Origin: Bacteroidaceae bacterium
Lineage (GTDB): Bacteria > Bacteroidota > Bacteroidia > Bacteroidales > Bacteroidaceae
Direction: 5' to 3'
Assembly: GCA_900770655.1 (NCBI GenBank)
Contig: CAAGLA010000014.1
Span: 6,787 to 70,786, forward strand
DNA: 64,000 nt
Shown here: one piece after another, positions 18,001 through 25,226 of the stretch
Layout: each line of letters begins with the position of its first letter
Position numbering within the stretch: the stretch's first letter is position 1
Translations under genes and position numbers: made by a program
The notes under the pieces: model-generated
Seen by the model: the letters and a program-made list of their open reading frames with translations, nothing else
Databases searched by the model: none
What the model was told of the DNA's origin: nothing

Positions 18001-18826
18001 CGGCTATAAGTGCTGCAAACAGCAGGATAATGTATATTATTAGTCCTGTGTTGAACGGCATTCCAAGCACATTGACAAAGAGAAGCTCGAACCAGCCTCC
18101 TACCTTTACTACACCCGGAACAATGCCGTAAAGCACTATTGCTACAAGAACCATTGATATGAGCAGGGCAAGCATTGAGCCTTTCCAGTTCGCGCCGGGG
18201 AATTTCTTGTAGTATACCACAAGAATAATTGCCGGGATACACAGCAGGTTCAGCAGGTGCACGCCTATAGACAATCCCACGAGGTAGGAAATGAGTATGA
18301 GCCATCGGTCGCTGTGTGGCGAGCTTGCATTGTCCTCCCATTTGAGTATGAGCCAGAACACCACGGCAGTAAATAGTGAAGAGTAGCCGTATACCTCACC
18401 CTCAACTGCGCTGAACCAGTAGGTGTCGCTCCAAGTGTAGGCAAGTGCTCCCACAAGACCCGAAGCGAGAACTGTTATTGTCTGTGCTGTTGTAATGGTA
18501 TCGCTGTTGCCCACAATGAGCTTGCGTGCCAAATGTGTTATGCTCCAGAACATAAACAGAATGCCGAGTGCACTCAATATTGCCGACATTATGTTCACCA
18601 TCAATGCTACTTTGGCCGGTCCTGCAAACAGTGAGAAGAAGTTTGCTGTCAGCATAAAGAAGGGCGCACCGGGCGGGTGGCCTACCTCTAGCTTGTTGGC
18701 CGATAGAATAAACTCCGGGCAGTCCCAGAAACTTGCGGTGGGCTCTACTGTGAGGCAATATGTTGTTGCCGCAACAATAAAGGTTAACCAACCAAGTGTG
18801 TTGTTTAGGATTTTAAATTGTTTCAT
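15089..18826 (-). CDS. DUF2723 membrane protein (TMEM260-like, putative protein O-glycosyltransferase)
   Basis: A 1245-residue integral membrane protein. The N-terminal third holds about ten hydrophobic helices of GT-C glycosyltransferase type, beginning LGWLTFIVAATTYCLTVEPT followed by FWDCPEFILSANKLEVGHPP with the family's acidic loop motif. The remaining two thirds are a large, mostly periplasmic region that includes NQTPNQPRERDYAYAGSFYA and CGDNDTFPLWYNQEVEG, both typical of the DUF2723 family in Bacteroidota. The human relative TMEM260 is reported to be an O-mannosyltransferase, so glycosylation of exported proteins is the best guess. A near-perfect promoter precedes it at 18890-18921. 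Confidence 0.88.
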   Translation of the reverse strand: MKQFKILNNTLGWLTFIVAATTYCLTVEPTASFWDCPEFILSANKLEVGHPPGAPFFMLTANFFSLFAGPAKVALMVNIMSAILSALGILFMFWSITHLARKLIVGNSDTITTAQTITVLASGLVGALAYTWSDTYWFSAVEGEVYGYSSLFTAVVFWLILKWEDNASSPHSDRWLILISYLVGLSIGVHLLNLLCIPAIILVVYYKKFPGANWKGSMLALLISMVLVAIVLYGIVPGVVKVGGWFELLFVNVLGMPFNTGLIIYIILLFAALIAGVVLTEKGKEHKKIALIFTASVALLGIPFYGNSVATSIILGIIVLFIVYRISIRTKEVAQKTQTQGGTKVKNVKKPLVSLRAFNTAFLSMLLIMIGYSSYTLILIRSAANTPMDQNSPEDIFTLGTYLNREQYGTRPLLWGQGFDSEIEIDMAKGEYVYVDTSPIYGKVEKKNPADPDEYMIVEYNQEPVYIQTMFFPRMYSSRHAHLYESWIGDTISNTVLSTYQHPRTGQHYMVKVPTFMDNMSFFVNYQVNHMYWRYFLWNFVGRQNDIQGNGEIEYGNWVTGIKFIDDILIGGQDELPTEMKENKGYNVYFALPFILGIIGIVWQLSKGRKGKQQFWIVFMLFFMTGLAIVLYLNQTPNQPRERDYAYAGSFYAFAIWIGLGVAGIVEYIKRWTKKSNAVISGIVGASCLLVPLQMVSQTWDDHDRSGRTLCRDVGQNYLNSLSESGNPIVFTCGDNDTFPLWYNQEVEGEGTDARVCNLSYLHTDWYIDQMRRPAYDSPSLPITWERIDYAGNTNNVIYVIPIENIIEEYSRRFPDKFKNAFGDNPYDFNNITKYWILGADDPVKSEGRIVVEEIMALAQRVMDMGQREYGGNAFELPKKFIPTDKVLIPIDKEAVIRSGMKIPQVYDERLGGTMPEYMEIPLEGGAVYRRDLIIFDMLANANWVRPIYMSTTVGHNEYPAALQDFFISEGLAYRISPFNWTEVQENSIDIDKYYHNIMNRYKWGGVKENKDYYADETTTRMIYTHRNLITTLAIAMIQDGRSDADIIALLEKMRQEIPIEVIPYNAIKDNSVSARENYPSLLTVYSYLYSNQLDLKDSGDEAYIGDEQFNLLYKRMEELAESVVKNEYEYLNWYNHLDDRDRSEFFVCQRATILGDVLAQTGVDTFGDITGKQLFDVLYSGIEYEYNSLTNPDTPLTQEKFEYKIQAIYNLYGAARELNVSEADSTKLETLIYRIMDLVARARG

Positions 18827-18889
18827 TATATCGATTTATTTTGTTTGCATAACCCTTGCCGCCCTGTTCGCGGCGGCCATAAAAACGCG

Positions 18890-18921
18890 CAAATTTACCT
18901 AATATAAAGCAGATGAACAAA
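18890..18921 (-). promoter_or_regulatory. Bacteroidota promoter for the DUF2723 gene
   Basis: On the minus strand TTTG (18921-18918), a 20-base spacer, then TAAATTTG (18897-18890), matching TTTG-N19-21-TAnnTTTG. The leader of about 60 bases contains a GC-rich hairpin GCCGCC...GGCGGC at about 18862-18881. Confidence 0.75.
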
Positions 18922-19004
18922 ATATTGCTTTGAAAAAAAGAGGTTCTTAAGATTTATTATACCGCTTTTCGGGCAATGTATACCGGTGCCGTTTATAGCA
19001 AAAC

Positions 19005-19035
19005 AGCCCGCCTTTGCGTTTTCTGCAGGCGGGCT
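19005..19035 (-). terminator. Terminator of priA
   Basis: AGCCCGCC and GGCGGGCT pair around a 15-base loop, followed on the minus strand by GTTTTGC. It lies about 54 bases after the priA stop. The rest of the gap to 18826 holds the DUF2723 promoter and leader only. Confidence 0.7.
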
Positions 19036-19088
19036 ATGTATATAAAAACAGCCTTTTCATCGGCTTTTTTCGTTGGCCGGCGGCTTTG

Positions 19089-21335
19089 CTACAGCGGGTC
19101 AATATCGTAGTACATAACTATAGAGCGGTAGCGTGGTTGTTCGCAGTAGGCATTCTGAATATTCTGCAGAACTTCGTTTATCTTGTACTGCGAAAGGGAA
19201 GTCTCTACCTTAAGCACAATCTTGCGTATAAAAAGCTGTTTTACGCGGCTCACAGGCGGCAGGTCGGGGCCAAGTACCCGTTCGTTGAATATTTCACGCA
19301 TCTTGTGTCCTATAGCCGTTGAGAACTCCTCGAGAAGTTCCGCGCTCCGGTGCTTCATATATATGTATACCAACCGGTAGAAAGGCGGGTAGTGGAACAG
19401 CATACGTTCGCTAAGTTGCCGGTCGTAGAATGTTGCATAGTCATTCTTTACAATAAGCGGTATCACGGGCGCATTCTTCATCTTTGTCTGCAGGAACACC
19501 CTCCCTTGCCCGTTTTTTCGTCCGGCGCGTCCGGCAACCTGTGCCATAAGCTGAAAAGCCCTCTCTGTAGCACGGAAGTCGGGGTAGTTCAAAAGAGTGT
19601 CGGCGTTAATTATGCCTACAACAGCCACATTGTCGAAATCGAGCCCTTTCGATACCATTTGTGTACCAATGAGAATATCTGTCTTCCCGCATTGGAAATC
19701 GGTTATTATCTTTTCGTACGCAGTACGGCTGCGCGTGGTGTCGAGGTCCATACGCTCTATTCGTGCTTCGGGGAACAGCCTCTGCAGTTCGTACTCAATC
19801 TTTTCGGTTCCATAGCCCAAGTTTGCGAAATTCCTCTCTTCGCAGTTGGGGCAATAGCGTGGTGCAGGAATTGTATATCCGCAATAGTGGCACACCAGTT
19901 TGTCGGCTTTCTTGTGTACCGTGAGGCTCACGTCGCAATGCTTGCAACGCGGAACCCACCCGCAGTTACGGCATTCGAGCTGCGGGGAATAGCCTCGGCG
20001 GTTCTGGAACAGTATAATCTGCTTTTTTTCTTTCAGTGCACCTTCCATAGCCTCTACAAGAGGGTCGGAAAATGGCCCCACCGTCAGTTTCCTCCGCATA
20101 TACTCCTGCATATCAATGACATCTATCTGCGGAAGCTGTACCTGCCGGTGGCGTGTGGTAAGGCTTACAAGGGCATATTTCCCCGTGGTGGCGTTGTAGT
20201 AGCTCTCAATGGAGGGTGTGGCTGTTCCAAGCAGGGTCTTGGCACCAAAGAACGATGCCAGCACTATAGCTGCATTGCGGGCATTGTAACGTGGCGCGGG
20301 TTCCTGCTGTTTGTAGCTGTTCTCGTGCTCCTCGTCAACAATCACCAGCCCCAACCTCTCAAAAGGCAGAAAAACCGAAGAGCGTACTCCCAATATAATT
20401 TCGTAAGGCTCTTCACTCAGCTGTTTCTTCCATATCTCAACCCGCTCGGCATCGGAGAACTTTGAGTGGTAGAGCCCAATCTTGTTGCCGAATACACGCT
20501 GCAACCTCTCTACAATCTGTTTTGTAAGAGCTATTTCGGGTAGCAGGTAAAGCACTTGTCTGCCTTGTGCAAGAGCCTCTGTAATCAAGTGTATATAAAT
20601 CTCTGTCTTTCCGGCCGAGGTTACCCCGTGAAGCAGTGTCACATTTTTTTCGGCGAAACACTCTTTTATATCCTCAAAAGCCTTTTGCTGTGCGGCGTTA
20701 AGTGTGTTTACGGGTTGTATATCCTTTTGCTTGGTATTTAACCTGCCAATTTCAACCTCGTATGTTTCAAGAATCCCTTTGTCCTGCAGTTGCTTGTATA
20801 TGCCGGCAGCTACATCGGCCGCTTCAAGCAGCTTGTGTTTTGAAATCTCCTTTTTATCGGGCCCGAACGGCGTTGCAAGCTTAAGGTATGTATCGAGCAG
20901 TCTTCTTTGGCGTGGCGCACGCGACAGCGACTGCAACAGCAGGTTAATCCCAATCTCGTCGTTGCATCTTTGGGTTATGCGCACTCTCTGTTCAGTACGG
21001 GGCTTGAACTCGCCCTTCAGCCCTTGTGGTATTGCCGCCTTGTATATCTCGCCCATAGAGCATAGGTAGTAGCGCGATATCCACTCCCAAAGCTTTGTTT
21101 GTGTCTCTGTTACAACAGGTGTTTCGTCGAGCAGTTCCCTTATAGGTTTCACTGTGTAATCTTCCGGCCGGTTGCCGTGAATGGAAAGCACCAGTGCGGT
21201 GTAGCTCTTTTTTGCCCCGAACGGCACCGCTACACGGCATCCGGGGAGAATTTTCTCACCCATTCCTGCGGGAATACTGTATGTAAATGTTCCCTGCAGG
21301 GGCAACGGCAATATTACATCGGCGAACCTTTCCAT
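19089..21335 (-). CDS. priA: Primosomal protein N', replication restart helicase PriA
   Basis: PriA is a 3'-5' DNA helicase that reloads the replisome at stalled forks. The start at 21335 (MERFADVILPLPLQGTFTYS) fits the family; the open frame extends 41 codons further upstream without homology. Visible motifs are LLHGVTSAGKTEIYIHL (Walker A), IVDEEHENSYKQ (Walker B, DEEH), GTATPSIESYY, ILFQNRRGYSP, the zinc-binding set CRNCGWVPRCKHCD and CHYCG...CPNC, ILIGTQMVSKGLDFDNV and QVAGRAGR. The length of 748 residues is somewhat above that of the E. coli protein. A terminator follows at 19005-19035. The gene at 21488 is divergent. Confidence 0.96.
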   Translation of the reverse strand: MERFADVILPLPLQGTFTYSIPAGMGEKILPGCRVAVPFGAKKSYTALVLSIHGNRPEDYTVKPIRELLDETPVVTETQTKLWEWISRYYLCSMGEIYKAAIPQGLKGEFKPRTEQRVRITQRCNDEIGINLLLQSLSRAPRQRRLLDTYLKLATPFGPDKKEISKHKLLEAADVAAGIYKQLQDKGILETYEVEIGRLNTKQKDIQPVNTLNAAQQKAFEDIKECFAEKNVTLLHGVTSAGKTEIYIHLITEALAQGRQVLYLLPEIALTKQIVERLQRVFGNKIGLYHSKFSDAERVEIWKKQLSEEPYEIILGVRSSVFLPFERLGLVIVDEEHENSYKQQEPAPRYNARNAAIVLASFFGAKTLLGTATPSIESYYNATTGKYALVSLTTRHRQVQLPQIDVIDMQEYMRRKLTVGPFSDPLVEAMEGALKEKKQIILFQNRRGYSPQLECRNCGWVPRCKHCDVSLTVHKKADKLVCHYCGYTIPAPRYCPNCEERNFANLGYGTEKIEYELQRLFPEARIERMDLDTTRSRTAYEKIITDFQCGKTDILIGTQMVSKGLDFDNVAVVGIINADTLLNYPDFRATERAFQLMAQVAGRAGRKNGQGRVFLQTKMKNAPVIPLIVKNDYATFYDRQLSERMLFHYPPFYRLVYIYMKHRSAELLEEFSTAIGHKMREIFNERVLGPDLPPVSRVKQLFIRKIVLKVETSLSQYKINEVLQNIQNAYCEQPRYRSIVMYYDIDPL

Positions 21336-21412
21336 AGTGTATGCGAAGTTATTAAAAAGCCGCCAAACAACAAAAAATATTGATAATGCTGCAGCTTTTT
21401 GCATAAAATTTA

Positions 21413-21420
21413 TACTTTTG
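21413..21420 (+). promoter_or_regulatory. Minus-7 promoter element for the lipoprotein gene at 21488
   Basis: TACTTTTG matches TAnnTTTG exactly, about 67 bases upstream of the ATG. No well-spaced TTTG was found at minus 33. Confidence 0.55.
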
Positions 21421-21487
21421 CATAGTATGGAGTCTGCTGATAGGGCCTGCTCCTGCAAGCCCTCATTTAATTAAATGTATATAAGCT

Positions 21488-21826
21488 ATGAAGAATACCG
21501 TAATATTCTCACTCCTTGTTGCTTTGCTGCTATCTTGTGGCGGTGAGGTTAAGGATGCCCGGGTTGAGGCATACAAAGACGCCGTAGAGAAGGTACGCTT
21601 AGCCACAACGTCCGAAGAACTTGTGACAATATCATATAACCTTTACAGCGAACTTGCCCAGCTCGAAGATTCGCTTGGTACTATAGAAGAGATACGTACT
21701 CAGGCTCTTGCCGGCAACGAAGATTGTGCAGAACTTCTCGACAGCATAAAGCACTATAGTGAACTGTATAGCGAATTGCTTGCAGAGCGAGAAATGCAGT
21801 TTTATATAGAAAATACTCCTAATTAG
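21488..21826 (+). CDS. Small lipoprotein of a three-member local family
   Basis: 112 residues with a lipoprotein signal: MKNTVIFSLLVALLLSCGGE, where the Cys of LLSC would be lipidated. The mature part is helical and acidic (KDARVEAYKDAVEKVRLATT, then SEELVTISYNLYSELAQLED). The pattern of an early Tyr-Lys/Glu-Ala helix, a TTSEEL-type turn, and a second helix recurs in the genes at 22122 and 22561, so the three look like diverged copies. Function is unknown. It has its own promoter element (21413) and a strong terminator (21852-21889), so it forms a single-gene transcript. Confidence 0.75.
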   Translation: MKNTVIFSLLVALLLSCGGEVKDARVEAYKDAVEKVRLATTSEELVTISYNLYSELAQLEDSLGTIEEIRTQALAGNEDCAELLDSIKHYSELYSELLAEREMQFYIENTPN

Positions 21827-21851
21827 AATCTTTTAATTGGAATTTGTTATG

Positions 21852-21889
21852 TAAGAGCACGCCTACGAATGTTAGTAGGCGTGCTCTTA
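21852..21889 (+). terminator. Terminator of the 21488 lipoprotein gene
   Basis: A perfect 15-pair stem, TAAGAGCACGCCTAC with GTAGGCGTGCTCTTA, around an 8-base loop, 25 bases after the stop codon. The T-rich tail is weak (TATATG). Confidence 0.7.
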
Positions 21890-21910
21890 TATGTGGTGGC
21901 AATGTTTCTC

Positions 21911-21931
21911 CCGTCTTTTGCCAAGAGATGG
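21911..21931. repeat. Copy A of a recurrent 21-base palindrome
   Basis: Arms CCGTCTTTTG and CAAGAGATGG flank a central C. Three more copies are at 22050, 36827 and 36977. This copy begins 211 bases upstream of the ATG at 22122 and shares GGAAAATTCGGTTCT after the palindrome with copy B. It could be an operator or an RNA hairpin. Confidence 0.65.
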
Positions 21932-22031
21932 AAAATTCGGTTCTACTGGTATGTAGTTCAATTTATAGTACTTTTTTTTAATTTTTTTCATAATTTTTTA
22001 CATAAATATTTTTTTAATCGAAAAAATAACA

Positions 22032-22039
22032 TATACTTG
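22032..22039 (+). promoter_or_regulatory. Probable minus-7 element for the lipoprotein gene at 22122
   Basis: TATACTTG followed by CAC differs at one position from TAnnTTTG. It sits just before palindrome copy B in the same arrangement as the clearer promoter at 36812-36819 and copy C. Confidence 0.5.
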
Positions 22040-22049
22040 CACAGGAAAT

Positions 22050-22070
22050 CCATCTCTTGGTAAGAGACGG
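22050..22070. repeat. Copy B of the 21-base palindrome, at the likely transcription start
   Basis: Arms CCATCTCTTG and TAAGAGACGG around a central G; nine of ten positions can pair. It begins 72 bases upstream of the ATG at 22122, about 10 bases after the minus-7 element, so it would form a hairpin at the 5' end of the mRNA. Confidence 0.65.
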
Positions 22071-22121
22071 AAAAATTCGGTTCTTTATTTTTTTATTATA
22101 AACCTTTAAAGTTTTAAAGCT

Positions 22122-22457
22122 ATGAAAAAGTTTTTGATGGCCGTTATGGCAATGTTTTTATTGGTGAGCTGTGCTGACAAGTACGATAAGATAGTAGCTC
22201 TCTATGAGGATGCAACAGCTAAAATGGAGGTTGCAGAGACCAGAGGTGAAATGACAGATATCGACGACCAGTTGGAGAAAGATATCGAGGCTGTTAGCAA
22301 GGAGTACGAAGAGGAAACTGAAGCAGAACTTGAGGCTGTAGCAAATGGTGACGAAGCTCTTGAGAAAGAGATGGAAGAGGGCTTTGAAAGAATTGCCGAA
22401 GCTGCTGAGGCTTATAACAAGGCAAAGCGTGTTAGAAGAGAGCAGTTGAGAGACTAA
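22122..22457 (+). CDS. Small acidic coiled-coil lipoprotein
   Basis: 111 residues. The signal MKKFLMAVMAMFLLVSCADK contains a lipobox LVSC. The mature part is strongly acidic and almost entirely helical (KYDKIVALYEDATAKMEVAE, later EEETEAELEAVANGDEALEK). It resembles its neighbours at 21488 and 22561 in length and layout. Its upstream region is unusual, with two copies of a palindrome at 211 and 72 bases before the ATG and a very AT-rich stretch between them. A terminator follows at 22478-22506. Function is unknown; a periplasm-facing structural lipoprotein is a guess. Confidence 0.75.
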   Translation: MKKFLMAVMAMFLLVSCADKYDKIVALYEDATAKMEVAETRGEMTDIDDQLEKDIEAVSKEYEEETEAELEAVANGDEALEKEMEEGFERIAEAAEAYNKAKRVRREQLRD

Positions 22458-22477
22458 TCTTCTCTATTATATTTCTT

Positions 22478-22506
22478 AAAAGTGGGTGATTTGGTCATCC
22501 ACTTTT
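22478..22506 (+). terminator. Terminator of the 22122 lipoprotein gene
   Basis: AAAAGTGGGTGA pairs with TCATCCACTTTT (one G-T pair) around TTTGG and runs straight into a T-run. Confidence 0.85.
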
Positions 22507-22535
22507 TTTGTATAAAAGAAAAACGACTATCTTTG
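22507..22535 (+). promoter_or_regulatory. Promoter of the lipoprotein gene at 22561
   Basis: TATCTTTG at 22528-22535 matches TAnnTTTG exactly. TTTG at 22507-22510 lies 17 bases upstream, slightly closer than usual. The transcript would start about 20 bases before the ATG. Confidence 0.6.
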
Positions 22536-22560
22536 CAGCAAAGATATAAGCAATAGCAAT

Positions 22561-23112
22561 ATGGTATATAATATTATTGGAAAATCTCTATCTTTTTTTC
22601 TGTTGTTGGGCATCGTTGCCTGCACCACTCCGGTAGAAGATATATGCAGTGTCTACGAAGAGGGTACAGAGGCTGCAGCTACAGCATCGTCAATGGAAGA
22701 ATTGAACAACGTGAGGAAAGAGACTGCTGAAAGCTTGGAAGATATTGTCTCCTCTAACCGCGAAGAATTGAAGGAACTCCTTGCCGGCAGTCAGGGTATA
22801 GCCCTTTTACAGAACATTAAGAATGCCGAAGCAACATACGTCAATGCTGTAAAGGCTAGAATTACTGTAATATACCCGCCTGTGCAGCAGTTCTGCGATG
22901 TATATAACAATGCAACCGGCAAGCTTGCAACCGTTACTTCCATAGAGGAACTCACGGTTGTTGCGCAGGGCGTTGTTACAGATATCCACAAGATAAACAG
23001 CGATTTTGCAGGTGCCTTTGAAACAATGTCTCCGTCTGAAAGAGGGCAGGTGCAGGTCGCAGAAAACAATTATAAAACAGCCCTTGAAAGAAAACAGCAG
23101 GAATTTATGTAA
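22561..23112 (+). CDS. Lipoprotein with two repeats of the local small-lipoprotein unit
   Basis: 183 residues. The signal ends in LLGIVAC with the lipidated Cys at 21. The mature part has two similar halves: DICSVYEEGTEAAATASSME with ELNNVRKET, and QFCDVYNNATGKLATVTSIE with ELTVVAQGV. Each half resembles the single unit in the genes at 21488 and 22122, so this member looks like an internal duplication. Function is unknown. It has its own promoter (22528) and a terminator that overlaps the stop codon (23091-23125). Confidence 0.75.
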   Translation: MVYNIIGKSLSFFLLLGIVACTTPVEDICSVYEEGTEAAATASSMEELNNVRKETAESLEDIVSSNREELKELLAGSQGIALLQNIKNAEATYVNAVKARITVIYPPVQQFCDVYNNATGKLATVTSIEELTVVAQGVVTDIHKINSDFAGAFETMSPSERGQVQVAENNYKTALERKQQEFM

Positions 23113-23125
23113 TTCCTGCTGTTTT
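23091..23125 (+). terminator. Terminator overlapping the stop codon of the 22561 gene
   Basis: A perfect 15-pair stem, AAAACAGCAGGAATT with AATTCCTGCTGTTTT, and loop TATGT, followed by CTTTATTG. The stop TAA lies in the loop and 3' arm. Confidence 0.8.
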
Positions 23126-23170
23126 CTTTATTGTTTATTGCCCGCTATTGCTTTGCGTAATATTTCAGGG

Positions 23171-24364
23171 CTATTTCGATGCTCCTCCAAGAAAACCGTT
23201 TATGTCGCTGCCTGTGGGGCTTTGGAACGTTCTAAGTCCGAATTCGGGTAACAAGGCAAATATATACTCGAATATTTCGGCTTGAAGGTGCTCGTATGGA
23301 ACCCACATTGTTCCGTCGAAGAAGAAATAGAGTTCCAGCGGCAGGCCTTGTGGGGTCGGTTGCAGTTGGCGCACCATAACAATCATCTCCTTGTTTACCT
23401 TTGGGTGGTTGCGCAGCCACTCTTCGAGCCACTCCCTAAAGAGGGTGAGGTTTACTCTCTTCTCCTTGTTCTCTTCGGTTATATATCTTTTATCCACAAG
23501 CCGCTTTATATGTTCGCTGTTGCAGAACCCAACGCTGTTCATATCTATGTATATCGAGCGTTTTATGCGTCGGCCACCGCTGTCGAACATTCCGCGCCAG
23601 TTCTGGAACGAATCGCTCACAAGTGCGTATGGTGGGATTGTTGTTATTGTCTTGTCCCAATTCTGTACTTTAACCGTTGTCAGTGTCACCTCTGTTACAA
23701 AACCGTCGGCACCGTATTTCGGCATCTCAATCCAGTCTCCGGGGCGTAGCATATCGTTTGCTGCCAGTTGAACTCCGGCAACAAGTCCCATAATGCTGTC
23801 TTTGAATACCAGCATAAGTATGGCAGCCGAGGCACCTATACCTGTCAGCAGGTTTGTAGGGTCCTTGTCTATTACAATGCCTATAATAACTATGGTACCA
23901 ATGCATATAAAGACAATCTTCAGCATTTGGAACACGCCTTGCAGGGTGTGGTTCTTTGTCTTTTTTGCCTCGTTGGAGATTCTGTATAGCGACTCGAGCA
24001 GGTTGCATATAAGCCTTGTGACAACAACGGTAATATATACATAGCAGGCGCGTGCTGCAATTATATAGAGTGTTGTCTCCTCATTAATCCAAAAAGGTGC
24101 AAGTACTAAAAGGCAGAATGCAACAAGCAGGTCGCACACCATTTTCAGTGCCTTTTCATTAAGCAGTATATCGTCCCAGTCTGTGGCTGTCTTTCGTGTG
24201 AGTATATTTATTGCCGGTACAATAATTCTGCGGCACGCCACACGGCTCACATAGAACAGCAAAAGAATTGCTATAAGGGCTATTGTGAGCTTAACGGGGA
24301 GCGAATTGCCTATATCAACTCCTGTCCATTTCAAAAACGATGCACCTAATTCTTTCATAGACAA
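23171..24364 (-). CDS. Mechanosensitive ion channel, MscS family
   Basis: A 397-residue inner-membrane channel that would release solutes on osmotic downshock. Four to five hydrophobic segments occupy residues about 25-190 (VKLTIALIAILLLFYVSRVA, LLVAFCLLVLAPFWI, IVFICIGTIVIIGIVIDKDP). Then comes the MscS core: LTGIGASAAILMLVFKDSIM, GLVAGVQLAANDMLRPGDWI and DGFVTEVTLTTVKVQNWDKT, followed by a soluble domain. The layout is closer to the YbdG/YnaI-type longer MscS proteins than to E. coli MscS. A 40-base palindrome lies between this gene and the barrel gene upstream. Confidence 0.9.
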   Translation of the reverse strand: MSMKELGASFLKWTGVDIGNSLPVKLTIALIAILLLFYVSRVACRRIIVPAINILTRKTATDWDDILLNEKALKMVCDLLVAFCLLVLAPFWINEETTLYIIAARACYVYITVVVTRLICNLLESLYRISNEAKKTKNHTLQGVFQMLKIVFICIGTIVIIGIVIDKDPTNLLTGIGASAAILMLVFKDSIMGLVAGVQLAANDMLRPGDWIEMPKYGADGFVTEVTLTTVKVQNWDKTITTIPPYALVSDSFQNWRGMFDSGGRRIKRSIYIDMNSVGFCNSEHIKRLVDKRYITEENKEKRVNLTLFREWLEEWLRNHPKVNKEMIVMVRQLQPTPQGLPLELYFFFDGTMWVPYEHLQAEIFEYIFALLPEFGLRTFQSPTGSDINGFLGGASK

Positions 24365-24405
24365 AGCATTAAATGTTTGTAAAAATTCCTTTGCGGGTTT
24401 CTATA

Positions 24406-24445
24406 ATTTGACCGATAGAGAGATTAATCTCTCTATCGGTCAAAT
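24406..24445 (-). terminator. Perfect 40-base palindrome, likely terminator of the barrel gene
   Basis: ATTTGACCGATAGAGAGATT is followed at once by its exact reverse complement. It lies 18 bases after the stop of the gene at 24464-25096 and about 40 bases upstream of the MscS ATG. It can form a 20-pair hairpin in either strand. Confidence 0.7.
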
Positions 24446-24463
24446 ATTCTGTTTTTCTGGTAT

Positions 24464-25096
24464 TTAGAACATATATGCTACAGAAATCTGCCAAGTATTG
24501 GTCTTTGACTTTATTCTGCCGGCATTGTTAATGGCACCGAGTATATAGCTGTCGCTGTAGTCGCTTGTACTGCCGAGTGCTATATTATAATTTGCGTGTA
24601 CCTGTAGATGGTCGAGAAGAATAACACCTGCACCGAGGTTAAGACTGAGGTTACTGCTACGCAGGGTATACTTAGACTGGTAATTGCCACTTGCAATATC
24701 TATTGCATCAATGATATAGTTCCTGTCACCGATGTTCCAGCTCCACTGCGGTCCGGCTGCAATAAACGGCTCTATAAATTTGTTTATCGCCGGGATAGAG
24801 AGCTCGTAACGCAAGAACAAGGGCAGGTCTATTGTCTGTCTTTTTATTGTTTCGCCACCAACCTCTGTACTTGTCTGTGAATAGAGAAGGTTTGCTTCAA
24901 CTCCAAGCCCTACTATAGGCAGAACAACCTTGGCTGTGGGGCCTACAAACCATCCTGTATTGCCTTTTACATCGTCAATGTCGCTTGGCTTCTGTGCAAG
25001 GTTTACACCGGCTTTAATACCGAAGTCCAGCTGCGCTGCGGCAGGAACGGCTGTCAATAGACAAAGTGCAAGTAATGCTCCAAAAAATTTCTTCAT
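24464..25096 (-). CDS. Outer-membrane beta-barrel protein (porin/OmpW-like family)
   Basis: 210 residues. A signal peptide MKKFFGALLALCLLTAVPAA ends before QLDFGIKAGVN. Alternating strands follow (GWFVGPTAKVVLPIVGLGVE, LPLFLRYELSIP, LNLGAGVILLDHLQVHANYN). The protein ends ISVAYMF with the terminal aromatic expected for barrel assembly. It resembles the outer-membrane beta-barrel domain family common in Bacteroidales. Ligand and role are unknown. It is a single gene between the MscS gene and gldN, with its own terminator. Confidence 0.85.
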   Translation of the reverse strand: MKKFFGALLALCLLTAVPAAAQLDFGIKAGVNLAQKPSDIDDVKGNTGWFVGPTAKVVLPIVGLGVEANLLYSQTSTEVGGETIKRQTIDLPLFLRYELSIPAINKFIEPFIAAGPQWSWNIGDRNYIIDAIDIASGNYQSKYTLRSSNLSLNLGAGVILLDHLQVHANYNIALGSTSDYSDSYILGAINNAGRIKSKTNTWQISVAYMF

Positions 25097-25123
25097 AACT
25101 CTTAGTATTTAATAATTAAACAA

Positions 25124-25158
25124 AAACAGCACTGTGTTGTTAGGCCACAATGCTGTTT
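25124..25158 (-). terminator. Terminator of the type IX secretion operon (after gldN)
   Basis: On the minus strand AAACAGCA-TTGTG pairs with CACAG-TGCTGTTT with one internal mismatch, followed by TTGTTTAATT. It lies about 70 bases after the gldN stop. Confidence 0.75.
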
Positions 25159-25226
25159 CATTACCTATTCCACGCCACAAAAGAACGACAAAATATGTAA
25201 ATAAACAAAACTTTTTAAAAAAATGT

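Noticed and set aside
15213..18902. Many plus-strand frames opposite the DUF2723 gene
   Set aside because: They are mirror frames of a real 1245-residue gene, with Cys/Ser/Val-rich composition typical of antisense reading.
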